From Tricholoma matsutake (taxonomy: Eukaryota > Basidiomycota > Agaricomycetes > Agaricales > Tricholomataceae), in NCBI GenBank assembly GCA_026075535.2, contig AP026548.1, positions 1,922,001 to 1,986,000 of the forward strand: 64,000 nucleotides of DNA, in the 5' to 3' direction. Shown here one piece after another: positions 35,659 through 45,593 of this stretch (position 1 is the first letter of the stretch; each line of letters starts with the position of its first letter). The notes beneath the pieces are model-generated. The model was not told the DNA's origin. It did not search any database and was given only the letters and a program-made list of their open reading frames with translations. A program made the position numbers and the translations under genes.

Positions 35659-36263
35659 CAAGTGCTGCCCATGGGAAGTTAAAATGACAAGATAGATAGA
35701 ACCATCAACAACCTACCATGCCATGTCTAACACAGATGACCTAGGTGGCATTAATATCATTCTGAACCTACGACCCTCCTGATCTTCCACATCCCATAAA
35801 ATCAACCAGTCAAGAGTTCCTGTTTATCTGTCACCTTTCAAAAGATCAAGAAGGGATGAAATATTACCACCAATCACCACATTCTGCCCACCTTCACAGA
35901 ACAGCACTCGCCTGATTTTACCCTGCTGTCAGTCTAGTAAGGAGCCACATACAGGATTGGAGACTATTGCCACCAGATGCCAAGGAACTGAGTTGTTGGG
36001 CAAGGGAATCAAGTCTAATGGAAGCCTGGCTATGGTTTCAAATAAACTTTTTTGAGTCATCCAAAGTGACTACTTAGTAGTCTGTTTTTACTTGCAGGGT
36101 CGAAACCGTTGATGGAACATTCGCTTGCAACAGACTCACGTGAAAAAAAATGCAAGGCCAAACACATGCAACATGCCTGCTAATTGACGCATCGTTTTCT
36201 GAATAGACCCCATATTTAACTTCTATATATCACTTAATTCCTGTCACTCTTTTTTCCAAACAT
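35659..36263 (-). pseudogene. Coding-like fragment right of transposon H, possible WD repeat; rest non-coding
   Basis: Minus-strand 35945-35720 reads KIRRVLFCEGGQNVVIGGNI, then after a stop LDWLILWDVEDQEGRRF, which looks like a WD-repeat blade ending. A GT-AG intron appears before the H boundary. 35950-36263 shows nothing recognisable. Confidence 0.4.
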
Positions 36264-37070
36264 ATGGACAGCTCTAGCTCATCGATTGGGCCTACCCCCC
36301 AAGCTCAAGATGGCCCAGTTTATAATATACTAGCAGGCCATGCTCTAGTTTGAAAGATCCTTGCAGAATGTCTTCCACCCTCCTTTGAGCCTCATGACTA
36401 TCGGATTGAGGGTATCTGCCCTGCTATGGATGGCGAGGATGTTTTGGCAACCATGGCAACAGGCACAGGCAAAACTGGATTTTTTATCTTTCTTATGCTC
36501 ATCATCCATGCAATTTCCCAAGATCCAAGTCTTGCACTCAGAGGAATCACATTTCCTGAAGATCCAGCAATGATAGTAGTCTGCCCAACCAAAGCATTGC
36601 AGGTAGATATGGTACACATGCAATTTCCCTCTTTCTATACTATCCATCATTAATCGATGAAATATAGGGAGAAAAAATGACTCGTTTCAGTCTTAACACC
36701 ATAGTAATCAACTCTGACACCCATGCAGAAGCCAAAAAATCTGGAAGAGACCTGTGGGTTGAAGCACGCACTGGGAATACAATGGTGCTCAATTCACCTG
36801 AAGAATTGACTACTCATGGTTTTGGTCAGCTTCTTGACCAGAAAGCCTTTGGTGACAGAGTCTGTATGCTTGGGGTGGATGAGGTACACTTGCTGTACTG
36901 GTGGGGAAATGTGTTCCAGCCAGATTTCCATCAGATAGGAAATTTGCACGCACATCTGCCAATTGTAGGCAGCAGACGTTGAGTGCCACTTATGGCTACC
37001 ACAGCCACTTTATATGTCGGGCCTACCATGGACACTGTGTCCACAATCCTGGGATGGACTGCAAGTTGTG
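36264..37070 (+). pseudogene. RecQ-like DEAD/DEAH helicase N-terminal fragment
   Basis: ATG 36264 starts MDSSSSIGPTPQAQ. Motifs follow in order: PPSFEPHDYRIEGICPAMDG, the Walker A MATGTGKTGFF (36455-36487), VVCPTKALQVDM, then across an intron (36612-36668, GT-AG) INSDTHAEAKKSGRDLW, LNSPEELTTHGF, the DEVH box LGVDEVHLLYWWG (36868-36906) and MATTATLYVGPTMDTVSTIL. TGA stops at 36351 and near 36979 replace expected arginines. The fragment ends after motif III and lacks the C-terminal helicase domain. Such RecQ-like genes are repeated in many basidiomycete genomes, some near telomeres (general knowledge). Confidence 0.85.
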
Positions 37071-37557
37071 CTTCCTTCACAACCATCTTCTCGACAATCT
37101 GAACAGCAAATGATGTCAAAGCTGCACAAATTGATTGGATTTCCAAGTATGGGGTGTCTGTAGAATACATGAGACTGTCTTCTTCTGAGCCAGCCAAGAT
37201 ACACCCATCAGGGTTCCGAAACCAGGCATCAATTATCATTGCAGGTGTGTGCTGAGTATTCCCCTGCAAAAAGTGCTGAACCATTCCTGCATGTTGCTTG
37301 CTATGGTGCACCTTATCTCTATCCTCATTCTTCAACCGGAATACTTCATAGAGAAATTCTTCGAGCCCCCATTTTGCCTCTTCAATAGCCATGAAGACAA
37401 CCTCTAAATTTTTGGGAGTAGTTTTCCGTGCACTATAAGGCTTCCACTTCTTGACACTTATTGAGGCCTGTGTGTAGTCTGGGAGATGGGGCAGTTTATT
37501 TTCCTTGTTATCACTCTGCTTATGCTTCTGCACTAGGTTGGATGGGGTCTGGTACAA
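37060..37557 (-). pseudogene. Fragment of a repeat-associated Agaricomycete protein (DUF6589-like, tentative)
   Basis: Open minus-strand frame: LPHLPDYTQASISVKKWKPY, EEAKWGLEEFLYEVFRLKNE, HAGMVQHFLQGNTQHTPAMI, IDAWFRNPDGCILAGSEEDS, LMYSTDTPYLEIQSICAALT. It resembles, from memory, the N-terminal part of proteins carrying DUF6589, a domain expanded in mushroom genomes; the DUF itself is not present. It meets the helicase fragment head-on near 37060-37070. Below that point the frame is only the antisense of the helicase. Function unknown. Confidence 0.5.
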
Positions 37558-37834
37558 TAGAGGTCTTTGAGAAGGATGAGAGGTGTCAAAGAACCTATGG
37601 AGAGAGGATGTTGCAATGTGTGTCTGGGATGTGTGGAAATGAACATTCTCGGTGTAGCTAGATTACCAGGGGTTACAGGTGGGTGGTGAGCAGGCATAGT
37701 GGAAACTCTGAACCAATTGTGCATGGCTCACAGTGCAGCCTGCTACTCCCTTCGATGTTATCTTATCAAGATTCTCCTTAAAAGGAGATTTTTGATACTC
37801 ACACAGTTTGAAAATTCCATCAACAGTATCATAG
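37558..37834. other. No gene seen; target region of F1
   Basis: Short unremarkable stretch ending in the CATAG target of F1 (37830-37834). The matching sequence resumes at 43367. Confidence 0.5.
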
Positions 37835-38236
37835 TGTTAGGAAACCACCCCATTACCTAATAAAATTTCATTTTTATTTTATTATGTCGAATTACGCTAC
37901 ATGACGCCAAATGATGCTACACTTTGATAGTGTGAAAATTTTATTTCGCACACATCAATATGTACGTGCATGTATGAACACGTCAGTAACAACAATGTAC
38001 AATATATGTAACATAGTATATAAACCCTAAATACATGCCTAGGGGACCCCAGTTGTGTTCTCTTAGGTATCCCACCTACATTTTCAGTGTGAAAGGCCTA
38101 TCTCAACAAACTCACCTATAAATAACCCCTCACATCAAAACCATCAGTTCCCCCATCACGAGCGCGGATCCCGCCCCCTTCTTGTAGAGAGAACCCGCAC
38201 AGTCTTAGCTAGCAGATAGTGGGTGTCGCCCTAACA
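37835..38236 (+). repeat. F1 5' LTR
   Basis: 402 bp. Contains TATATAAA at 38017-38024 and the start-like AGTTGTGTTCT at 38051-38061. Differences from the 3' LTR are concentrated at CpG sites: at 37931-37932 it has TG where the 3' LTR has CA (43061-43062) and F2 has CG (60727-60728). Confidence 0.97.
38017..38061 (+). promoter_or_regulatory. F1 LTR promoter: TATA box and probable RNA start / self-primer
   Basis: TATATAAA (38017-38024) lies 34 bp before AGTTGTGTTCT (38051-38061). The latter is exactly complementary to the site just after the LTR, as expected if RNA starts here and its 5' end folds back to prime reverse transcription, the mechanism known from Tf1 of fission yeast. Same arrangement in F2. 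Confidence 0.7.
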
Positions 38237-38238
38237 GA

Positions 38239-38249
38239 AGAACACAACT
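38239..38249 (+). promoter_or_regulatory. F1 self-priming primer-binding site
   Basis: AGAACACAACT, two bases after the LTR end, pairs over 11 nt with AGTTGTGTTCT in the LTR. F2 has AGAACACAGCT, which still pairs with one G-U. No TGG-type tRNA site is present. Confidence 0.7.
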
Positions 38250-38724
38250 TCCCATATCAGTGTGCCTTCTCTTACTTGCGCATATGTCATTGTTTCACCA
38301 TGCCACATCCGATTACTCACCCTTTTGGCATGAGCCGGAAGTACTTGTATATACGTAATCTATCTTTTCTTTTGTAAGCCAACACCAGGCCTCGCCTTAC
38401 ATTGTGACCGCCAGTGATCGAGAGGCAGCACTCATCATTAGGACAGCTGCAACCAGACAACCGATTGGATCTGGTTTAGTTACAATTTACATTACTCTAT
38501 TCAGACGACTATTTTAGTTACAAGCCAAATTCAGTGATATCTCCGAGATCAGGCACTGTTGGAAGGGTTATTGATCCAAAGTGTCAAAATAGGCGCCTGA
38601 CGAATGACAAACAATCGATGAACAATCGATGAACCTTATCACGTGACCCGTAAACGTTTGGAGAGGTCTCAAAGAAAAAATTTTGAATTTGTCGAAGAAG
38701 TGATTCATCACAGATTCTACAATT
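38250..38724 (+). other. F1 leader, no gene
   Basis: Untranslated leader between primer site and gag ATG, collinear with 61041-61514 of F2. No coding signal. Confidence 0.8.
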
Positions 38725-40022
38725 ATGTCCGAACCTTCAACTTCTAATCCTGGTCCTAATCCTGTTCCCATACCAGCACTAGAGGCAAAAATTGATGCGC
38801 TCACAGCACAAATGTCGCAATTAGTGTCAGTATTGGCAGCATCACAGCCCAGACAAGCAGAAGTACAGCCAGAGATGATAGGAGAAAGAGATGATGAGAT
38901 GGAGGAGATGGTGGAGTGGATATCGCAGGAGGATGAGACGGTGGAGAAATCCGGAAATGGAAAAGCGCACTTACCTAATTACGCGCCCCTGCAAATCTTT
39001 GACAGTACCATGGAGAATACAAAATCCTTCATCAGCTCTATAGTATTGTACATCCATGGGAGGAAGCCAGAGTTTTGTACAGCTGAGTCTAGGATTATGT
39101 TTGCTCTCTCATACATTCAGGGGGGGAAAGCACAGTTCTGGAGAAATAAGGCTATTAATCAAATTGCCGCAGGAAATAAACCTTTTGCAACCTTCAAGGA
39201 ATTTCTGGAGAGATTGGAGGCACAGTTTGGAGACCCTAATCCAAAGGCAACAGCCAATGCTAAATTAAAAACCATGCACCAAGGTTCTTTAATGGCGGAT
39301 GAATTTATTTTGCAGTTCAAAGCAGAAGCTTCGCAAATGGACATGGGAGAAGCCGCGTTGGTAGAGTTTTTGAAAGCAGGATTAAATCCCTCTTTATTCA
39401 AGTCTATCTACCAACTACCTTCTATGCCAGAGAAGTTGGATGAGTGGTATAATTGGGCAATGCACCTTGACCGGCAATATTGGCAGGAACAGGCAGAGTC
39501 AAAGTTGATGTATGGAAGTAGTAAATTTGGAAAGTCATCTGGAGGAAAGTCTGAGAAAGGAAAGGCACCTCAGGCACAAGCTCCAAGGGCACAGCCACTG
39601 GCCATGGCAGTGACACCTAGAGTTATGGAGTCAGCAGCACCAGCAGAGGCAATGGAGGTTGATCAAGCAGGGAGATGAGCCCCACTTAAATGTTTTAACT
39701 GTGGGCAGTTAGGACACATTTCTAGGAATTGTAGGCAGAAAAGAAAGATTAGGGAAGCTACAATCGAGGAAGTAAAGCCGGAGGAAGGCAAGCAGAAGAA
39801 TTTTGTGGAAGAGTCCCAGTGAAGGTTTCCCCATTGGTGACCCAGAATCATTACAATGTATTAGTATCCGAGGAAACCCAGAGCAAATCAGAAAAGGAAA
39901 TCGAGGAGGAGTATAACTGTTCTGAATCACGTGACAAAAAGGAGTACAACTGTTGTCAATCACGTGACAATTTTCATGCATCATTTCTGAAAACCCCTAA
40001 ATTCTTTATTCGCTCTGCGTGA
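38725..40022 (+). pseudogene. F1 Gag
   Basis: ATG 38725 (MSEPSTSNPGPNPVPIP). A short coiled segment (ALEAKIDALTAQMSQLVSVL) precedes a Ty3-type capsid domain: TKSFISSIVLYIHGRKPEFC, ALSYIQGGKAQFWRNKAI, FLERLEAQFGDPNPKATA, PSMPEKLDEWYNWAMHLD. TGA at 39676-39678 interrupts before the knuckle CFNCGQLGHISRNC (about 39696-39737). The Gag-Pol junction (39819-40022) runs in the pol frame and ends at TGA 40020-40022, which is CGA in F2. Gag builds the particle and packages RNA. Confidence 0.92.
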
Positions 40023-40803
40023 ATAGAACCCGAAATCACCTTGACTGTGGGATTGAAGACAGTGGACACGCATGCAGCTATTGATGTGGAAGTGTTGCTT
40101 GATAGTGGTGCTACAGGATTATTTATTAATCGATCCTTAATTACCGGAAATGGTATTAACACATGCAAGCTGGCACAACCTATAATGGTGTACAATATTG
40201 ACGGAACAGTCAATCATGGAGGAACTATCAAGGAGGAGGTGACTATGGTACACAATATTGACGGAACAGTCAATCATGGAGGAACTATCAAGGAGGAGGT
40301 GACTATGGTACTAAAGTATCAGGAGCATCAGGAGCGAGCTGTATTCGAAGTGTGCGATCTTGGGAAAACCAATCTAATAATAGGATGTCCATGGTTATGG
40401 AAGCATAATCCCGAAATTGATTGGAAAACTGGGAAAGTACAAATGACTCATTGTCCTAAGGAATGTAATGTGTATGGGAGGAAGATGAAGAAGGAAAAAA
40501 GGAAAAAGAAAGAGAAAGAACGTCCGAGAAAGTATTCTGTTACGATGGAGGAAGTGGAGGATGAGGAAATGCCAAATGGGGAAGTTCTGATCATGATCGA
40601 GAAAGCAGAGCAGAAGCAAACCTTTAGAACAATTCGTGGAGGACAGTCATGGGACAAGAATATCATGAAGGTGGAAAAGCCAGTGGAGGAATGGGGGCCA
40701 AAAGTGTATCATGAACATCTGTCAGTGTTCCAGAAGAAGGAGTCTGAGCAAATGCCGGTGTGGAAGCCATGGGATCATGCGATTGAGATGAAGCCAGGGT
40801 TAG
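40023..40803 (+). pseudogene. F1 protease and linker part of Pol
   Basis: Frame reads ITLTVGLKTVDTHAAIDVEV, then the retropepsin active site LLDSGATGLFINRSL (about 40092-40136), IIGCPWLWKHNPEIDWKTG and a highly basic linker (about 40480-40530), down to WKPWDHAIEMKPG. A 60-bp tandem duplication (see 40191-40310) adds 20 residues. At about 40800 the frame is lost: [16 protein letters not shown], the natural continuation, is in another frame, and F2 shows the same shift. Confidence 0.9.
40191..40310 (+). repeat. 60-bp in-frame tandem duplication in F1 protease
   Basis: Two adjacent units of about 60 bp encode NIDGTVNHGGTIKEEVTMV twice. F2 has a single unit, so the duplication happened in F1 or its close source. 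Exact phase of the unit is arbitrary by a few bases. Confidence 0.92.
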
Positions 40804-42066
40804 TTGAAGGTATATCCATTATCTCCGATGGAACAAGAAGAAGTGGATGCGTTCCTGAAGGAGCAATTGTGCAAAGGATACATACGACCTTCGAAATCAC
40901 CGCAGACGTCACCAATATTCTTCGTGCCAAAGAAAGACCAAAGGAAGAGGATGTGTACAGATTATAGGTATTTGAATGAGTGGACAGTGAAGAATGCGTA
41001 CCCCCTGCCATTGATCTCAGAAATAATTGACAAGGTGGGAAAAGCCAAGGTCTTTACAAAATTGGATTTACGATGGGGATACAACAATGTACGAATAAAG
41101 AAAGGAGATGAGTGGAAGGCAGCATTTGCCACACGTCGAGGATCCTTTGAGCCGCTTGTCATGTTCTTTGGGATGACTAATAGTCCCCCGACCTTTCAAA
41201 ATATGATGAACGACATTTTCAAGGATGTAATAGACAAAGGCATAGTAATAATATTTATTGACAACATTCTGATATTCACAGAGGATGAAGAGAATCATGA
41301 GGTGATAGTACAGGAGGTGTTACAGAGGTTGGCGGAGAATGATCTATTTTTGAAACCAGAGAAGTGTGTGTTTGGGGCAAGCGAGATTGAGTTCCTAGGA
41401 TTATTGATCGGGCCTGACGGGATCAAAATGGATCCGATCAAGGTACAGGCAATCACAGATTGGCCTGCACCCACCCATTTCAAGGAGGTTCAAGCCTTCT
41501 TGGGACTCACAAATTATTATCATCGCTTTGTGCACAATTTTTCTAAAATTGCTGCACCCTTACATAACCTTACATGAACGGGAGTAGTATGGAGGTGGGG
41601 AGAGCAGCAGCAGACAGCATTTGAGGAGTTGAAGAGGAAGTTTGTGGAGGGACCAATATTACCCCCAGTAGATTTCACACGCCCTTTGCGAGTGGAATCC
41701 AATGCATCCGATTTTGCTACTGGAGCGGTATTATCAATTCTGTGTGAAGATGACAAATGGCATCCTTGTGCATCCTTGTCAAAAGGGTTGAATGATGTGG
41801 AGAGGAATTATGATGTGCATGACAAAGAGATGTTGGGGATAATACGAGCATTGGAGGCGTGGAGGCATTATTTGGAGGGATGTATGCATCAGATTGAGAT
41901 CTGGATGGATCATCAAAATCTGCAATACTTCATGTCCGCTAAAAAGCTTAATCGCCGGCAAGCGCGTTGGGCACTATTCCTATCGCGTTTCAACTTTCAC
42001 TTGGTCCACAAAGCAGGAAGCTTAATGAGGAAAGCAGATGCATTATCCAGACGTATTGATCATTAA
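40804..42066 (+). pseudogene. F1 reverse transcriptase and RNase H
   Basis: Motifs in order: [75 protein letters not shown], the catalytic box [27 protein letters not shown] and FLGLTNYYHRFVHNF, then RNase H (VESNASDFATGAVLS, RNYDVHDKEMLGIIRALEAW, KADALSRRIDH). The catalytic FIDN replaces xxDD; GAC AAC fits a CpG change from GAC GAC, and F2 shares it. TGA at 41575-41577 is at an expected arginine (HNLT-R-TGVVW). The protein made cDNA and degraded the RNA strand. Confidence 0.93.
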
Positions 42067-42953
42067 AGGGGGGTGGAGGAGGACAATAAAAATGTTACCT
42101 TACTCAAACCTGAATACTTTCGCATTTGCACTATGCGTCAAGGGCATCTATTAATAGATAGCTCGGAAATGGAAATGTTGTCTAAAATTAGACAATGTTC
42201 GGCAAATTCCATTCAGCTACTCGTATGTCACCCTTTTTCACAAATTATGGATATCATCCTCGCATGGGAGTAGAACCCAGAAGGGAAGTCAAAGTACAGT
42301 CAGTAGAAGACTTTGTATCTAAGATGCAAAAGGTACAAGAGGAAGCAGAGGCAGCATTGCAGAAAGCACGTGATGACATGATGCAACACGTGGATCGTAC
42401 TTGAGCATGTGCTCCAGAGTACAAAGTTGGTGACTTGGTATGGCTAAGTACCAAGGACCTGAATATTCCACGACCTTCGAGGAAACTTGCGGAAAAACAA
42501 GTTGGCCCATATGCAATCTCTAAAGTAATCTCGCCTAATGCAGTAGTGCTAAAATTACCCTGATCATTCAAGATTGATCCCGAGATTAATGTATCCTGCC
42601 TATGCCCTTACCACCCACCCACTATTCCTGGCCAACAAACTACTCCGCAACCTCCAATAATAGTAGAAGGTGCTCCAGAATACATAGTTGAAGAAATTCT
42701 AGACTCATGTCTTCGATGGAACAAATTGGAGTTCTTAATAAAGTGGAAAAACTATACCGACAAAAATAATTTGTGGGAACCTGAAGAGAATTGTAAGCGA
42801 GTGCGTAATGCAATCGCCCAATTCTTTAAACATAATCTGAATGCTCCGCATCGCATTGCGAGAATGGTGTATGAGGGGATGAAATTCCGGCCTTACCAAA
42901 ATTTCACAGAGGAGACAAACATAATATTTTCTCGCCTGGAAGTCGACGCATAA
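42067..42953 (+). pseudogene. F1 integrase remnant with GPY/F region and chromodomain
   Basis: LLKPEYFRI...GHLLIDSSEMEMLSKIRQ leads into integrase, but near 42196 the sequence jumps directly to the end of the catalytic core (ATRMSPFFTNYGYHPRMG). The HHCC finger and the D,D catalytic residues are gone. The C-terminal part remains: YKVGDLVWLSTKDLNIPRPS, QVGPYAISKVISPNAVVLKL (GPY/F-like) and a chromodomain EYIVEEILDSCLRWNKLEFL followed by IKWKNYTDKNNLWEPEENC. TGA stops lie near 42402 and 42561. Chromodomains of chromoviruses steer integration to methylated-histone chromatin (known for the family). Confidence 0.93.
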
Positions 42954-42964
42954 AAGGGGGGTAA
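42950..42964 (+). promoter_or_regulatory. F1 polypurine tract
   Basis: AAAAGGGGGGTAA directly precedes the 3' LTR at 42965; the natural plus-strand primer. Confidence 0.85.
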
Positions 42965-43366
42965 TGTTAGGAAACCACCCCATTACCTAATAAAATTTCA
43001 TTTTTATTTTATTATGTCAAATTATGCTACATGACACCAAATGATGCTACACTTTGATAGCATGAGAATTTTATTTTGCACGCATCAATATGTACCCGCA
43101 TGTACGAACGCGTCAGTAACAACAATGTACAATATATGTAACATAGTATATAAACCCTAAATACATGCCTAGGGGACCCCAGTTGTGTTCTCTTAGGTAT
43201 TCCACCTATGTTTTCGGTATGAAAGGCCTATCTCAACAAACTCACCTATAAATAACCCCTCGCATCAAAACCATCAGTTCCCCCATCACAAGCGCAGATC
43301 CTGCCCCCTTCTTGTAGAGAGAACCCACATGGTCTTAGCTAGCAGATAGTGGGTGTCGCCCTAACA
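42965..43366 (+). repeat. F1 3' LTR
   Basis: 402 bp, TGTTAGG to CCTAACA, same length as the 5' LTR and followed by CATAG. Carries TATATAAA and AGTTGTGTTCT like the 5' copy. Confidence 0.97.
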
Positions 43367-43778
43367 CATAGGCGCGCATGAAAACAGACTATATATGAGT
43401 GTCGTCCTCTTCCCCATCACAAAGACACAAATTTTATAGTCTGTCTAGGGGAGACTAACTACTTAGTGACTAGTGAACCCCAGTGAAAAGTCTGTTGAGC
43501 CGGATTGAGCTGATTCAAGCCAAATAGAACCAATCAAGCCATTTCAAATACCACAACAACATTGCAACAACATTCAACGTCTTTTTGTCTTCTTTACCTT
43601 GCCTTGACTCAATCACTCTGACTTATGGATGTCTGGACCTCGATCTACCTCAACTATCTACTTTGTAATAATAGTATTTTCACTGTCAATCAATTCAACA
43701 TTATTATTACATTCACTGTGACCTCCTTTGATGTTCTTGTTGCACATCCCTCTCCCCTCTTTGGCATGACATTGTCCA
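43367..43778. other. No clear gene; possible 5' region of the CACTA fragment
   Basis: Contains inverted TAGTCTGTCTAGG / ACTAACTACTTAGTGACTAG words near 43437-43475. No convincing CACTA-type end was found. No coding signal. Confidence 0.4.
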
Positions 43779-44718
43779 ATGGTAAGAAAAGGCAATATTA
43801 TTGTAATTTGTGATTGTCCACAGTTTTGCAAGACAGTAAGGGCTGTACCAAAGTCAACATATTATGATCATCAATGCTATCTGGCCATTTCAAGCACGGC
43901 ACATGCTACTTCAAATGCAGCAGCAGACACTAGCAGTACTCATTGCCTCCCCACAGGACATGGACCTCAAGCCGGTACCGATGGAATAGAAGAACTGCCT
44001 GGAAAGTGTCATCGGATGGAGAGTTTCGATGGAAGTGATTCTTGTGGAGGTACTAATCAGGCTGCAAATTATCATGAAGACGACATCCTGGTATGTGACT
44101 TGCATACACTTTCACCCACGCTTATTTCCCTACACCAGTCACCAGAAGCCATGATGACTGCCCAGGCAGGGGCAACGGCTGGATTACTGCTTGACCCTGG
44201 CAGCCTTGCAGGTCAAGCAGATACACTGAATCGTGGGGTGGAGGAACGAAACAATGCTCTAGATGAATTGCCTGGAACTTCTCTTGCATTGATGATGTAC
44301 GGTTAGCTCAAGAGTTTATCAAAGCCCTCAAGCATGCTTCCCTTGACAACGGCGATCTTACAGATGATGAAGCGGATGCACTTCTGAACCCTGCTCAGGA
44401 GCCATTGGATCTCAGTGAAGATGATGATAAGGACCTCTTAGCTATGCTTATGGCTGTTTTGAGCACAGATCAATTCATTCCAGGAAATTTACAAGTCCTC
44501 CATTGACGCTATCAAAATTGCACACCCCGATGATGAGCTTCTTTCATACAACCAAATCACGTGCTGCATCACCAAACTCAGTGGAGTGAAACTGATTGCC
44601 AGTGACATGTGCCCCAATTTGTGCATGGTGTATGCAGGCCCTCTGACATCAGGGAATCCAGGTTTCGTCATCTGCTATTTGTCATTGCCATCTAGAATAG
44701 TTGGATTGTGTACCCCTT
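43779..44718 (+). pseudogene. CACTA/EnSpm (Tnp2-type) transposase N-terminal fragment
   Basis: Plus-strand pieces: VICDCPQFCKTVRAVPKSTY (43803) resembling the N-terminal Cys motif and VSKST-H segment; EFIKALKHASLDNGDLTDDE (about 44310) and ALLNPAQEPLDLSEDDDKD; then IYKSSIDAIKIAHPDDELLS, YNQITCCITKLSGVKLIASD and MCPNLCMVYAGPL (44485-44640). This order is typical of Tnp2-family transposases of mushrooms. Frameshifts and stops separate the pieces, and the transposase core is absent: the sequence switches to ABC transporter DNA at about 44719. Function would be cut-and-paste transposition. Confidence 0.75.
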
Positions 44719-45593
44719 GACAGTGCAGATAGCGCTATTTTGTTGGAGAATGTGGACCATCGCTTCGAGTTGCAGGATATCAATATCAGGTTCCCTGAGG
44801 TCAGCTTTCTCTGATCACAGGCCCGACAGCATCTGGAAAGACTGCACTCTTTGTATGTTGTCTCATTTTATATTCTGTTCTTGGGCTAAAGTAGGTTGAG
44901 TAGATGGGGCTCTTGGGCAAGATGATGCTGCTCACAGGTGGACAAATCATCCTGTCGAAGGTCCCTAAGCAGTGTGGATGAATTTGGGCACATGCATACT
45001 ATATCGTATGCAGCGCAGTCGCCATGGCTCCGGCACCAGTCCATATTGCAACACTGGCTGCTTTACCACAATGTATCGCAGTGTGGTGGGTGTTCCACCA
45101 ATTTTCTTCTACGTAAATGAAGCTGTATTATATGGATACTATACCTACAAAAAAGAAACATATAATGTGGGTGAATTTGATTGTACACTGTGGTCCACCG
45201 CTTCCCATGATCTGATAACGCAGAGAAAATCTGTGGTTCCCTAGACCAATGGATGTCAAGATCTGGGTCATCGCTGATAATCCTAATGCACATAGGTTAG
45301 CAACGCTGGGAGGTATGACTTCAACTTACAGAAATCATGAGCTCCTTCCACTATAGGAAGCTCAATTGGCTCCCAAGCACCCAGTTGTACTTGCTGAATC
45401 TCTGTCAGGGAATTGTACCATGTCTGGTTATAGAAATTGTGTGGCAGGGCGGCAACTACCCTTTGGGAGCTAGCAGGTGGGTATTGTCCCCAGATATGAA
45501 CATGTGGTCGAGTGCCAGGAAGGTGGCTCCCAAACTTGTTGGTCGTCTTACGGTTGGTGTCAATGTATTCTAGCAAAACCTTCACCTCTGAGC
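44719..45593. repeat. ABC/JmjC composite, copy 2
   Basis: Collinear with 27955-28965. Plus strand: ABC NBD1 with an intact Walker A GPTASGKT, the same intron, GGQIILSK and AAQSPWLRHQSI (Q-loop region). Minus strand: JmjC-gene tail 45585-45283 (KVLLEYIDTNRKTTNKFGSH, WYNSLTEIQQVQLGAWEPIE) ending TAG. Each part breaks off at the same place as copy 1, so the composite was duplicated as one block. Confidence 0.82.

Larger units (their letters stand above)
37835..43366 (+). mobile_element. Ty3/gypsy chromovirus F1, complete ends, internally deleted
   Basis: 5,532 bp flanked by perfect CATAG duplications (37830-37834, 43367-43371). LTRs are 402 bp each, TGTTAGG to CCTAACA. Inside are gag (38725), protease, RT-RNase H, a deleted integrase and a C-terminal chromodomain, then a purine tract. 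A self-complementary primer site replaces a tRNA site (see 38239). In-frame TGAs, a protease/RT frameshift shared with F2 and loss of the integrase core make it non-autonomous. Confidence 0.97.

Noticed and set aside
43420..43480. CACTA-type terminal repeat near the Tnp2 fragment
   Set aside because: CACTAGTCACTAAG occurs only in the wrong orientation for a left end, and no partner was found on the other side.
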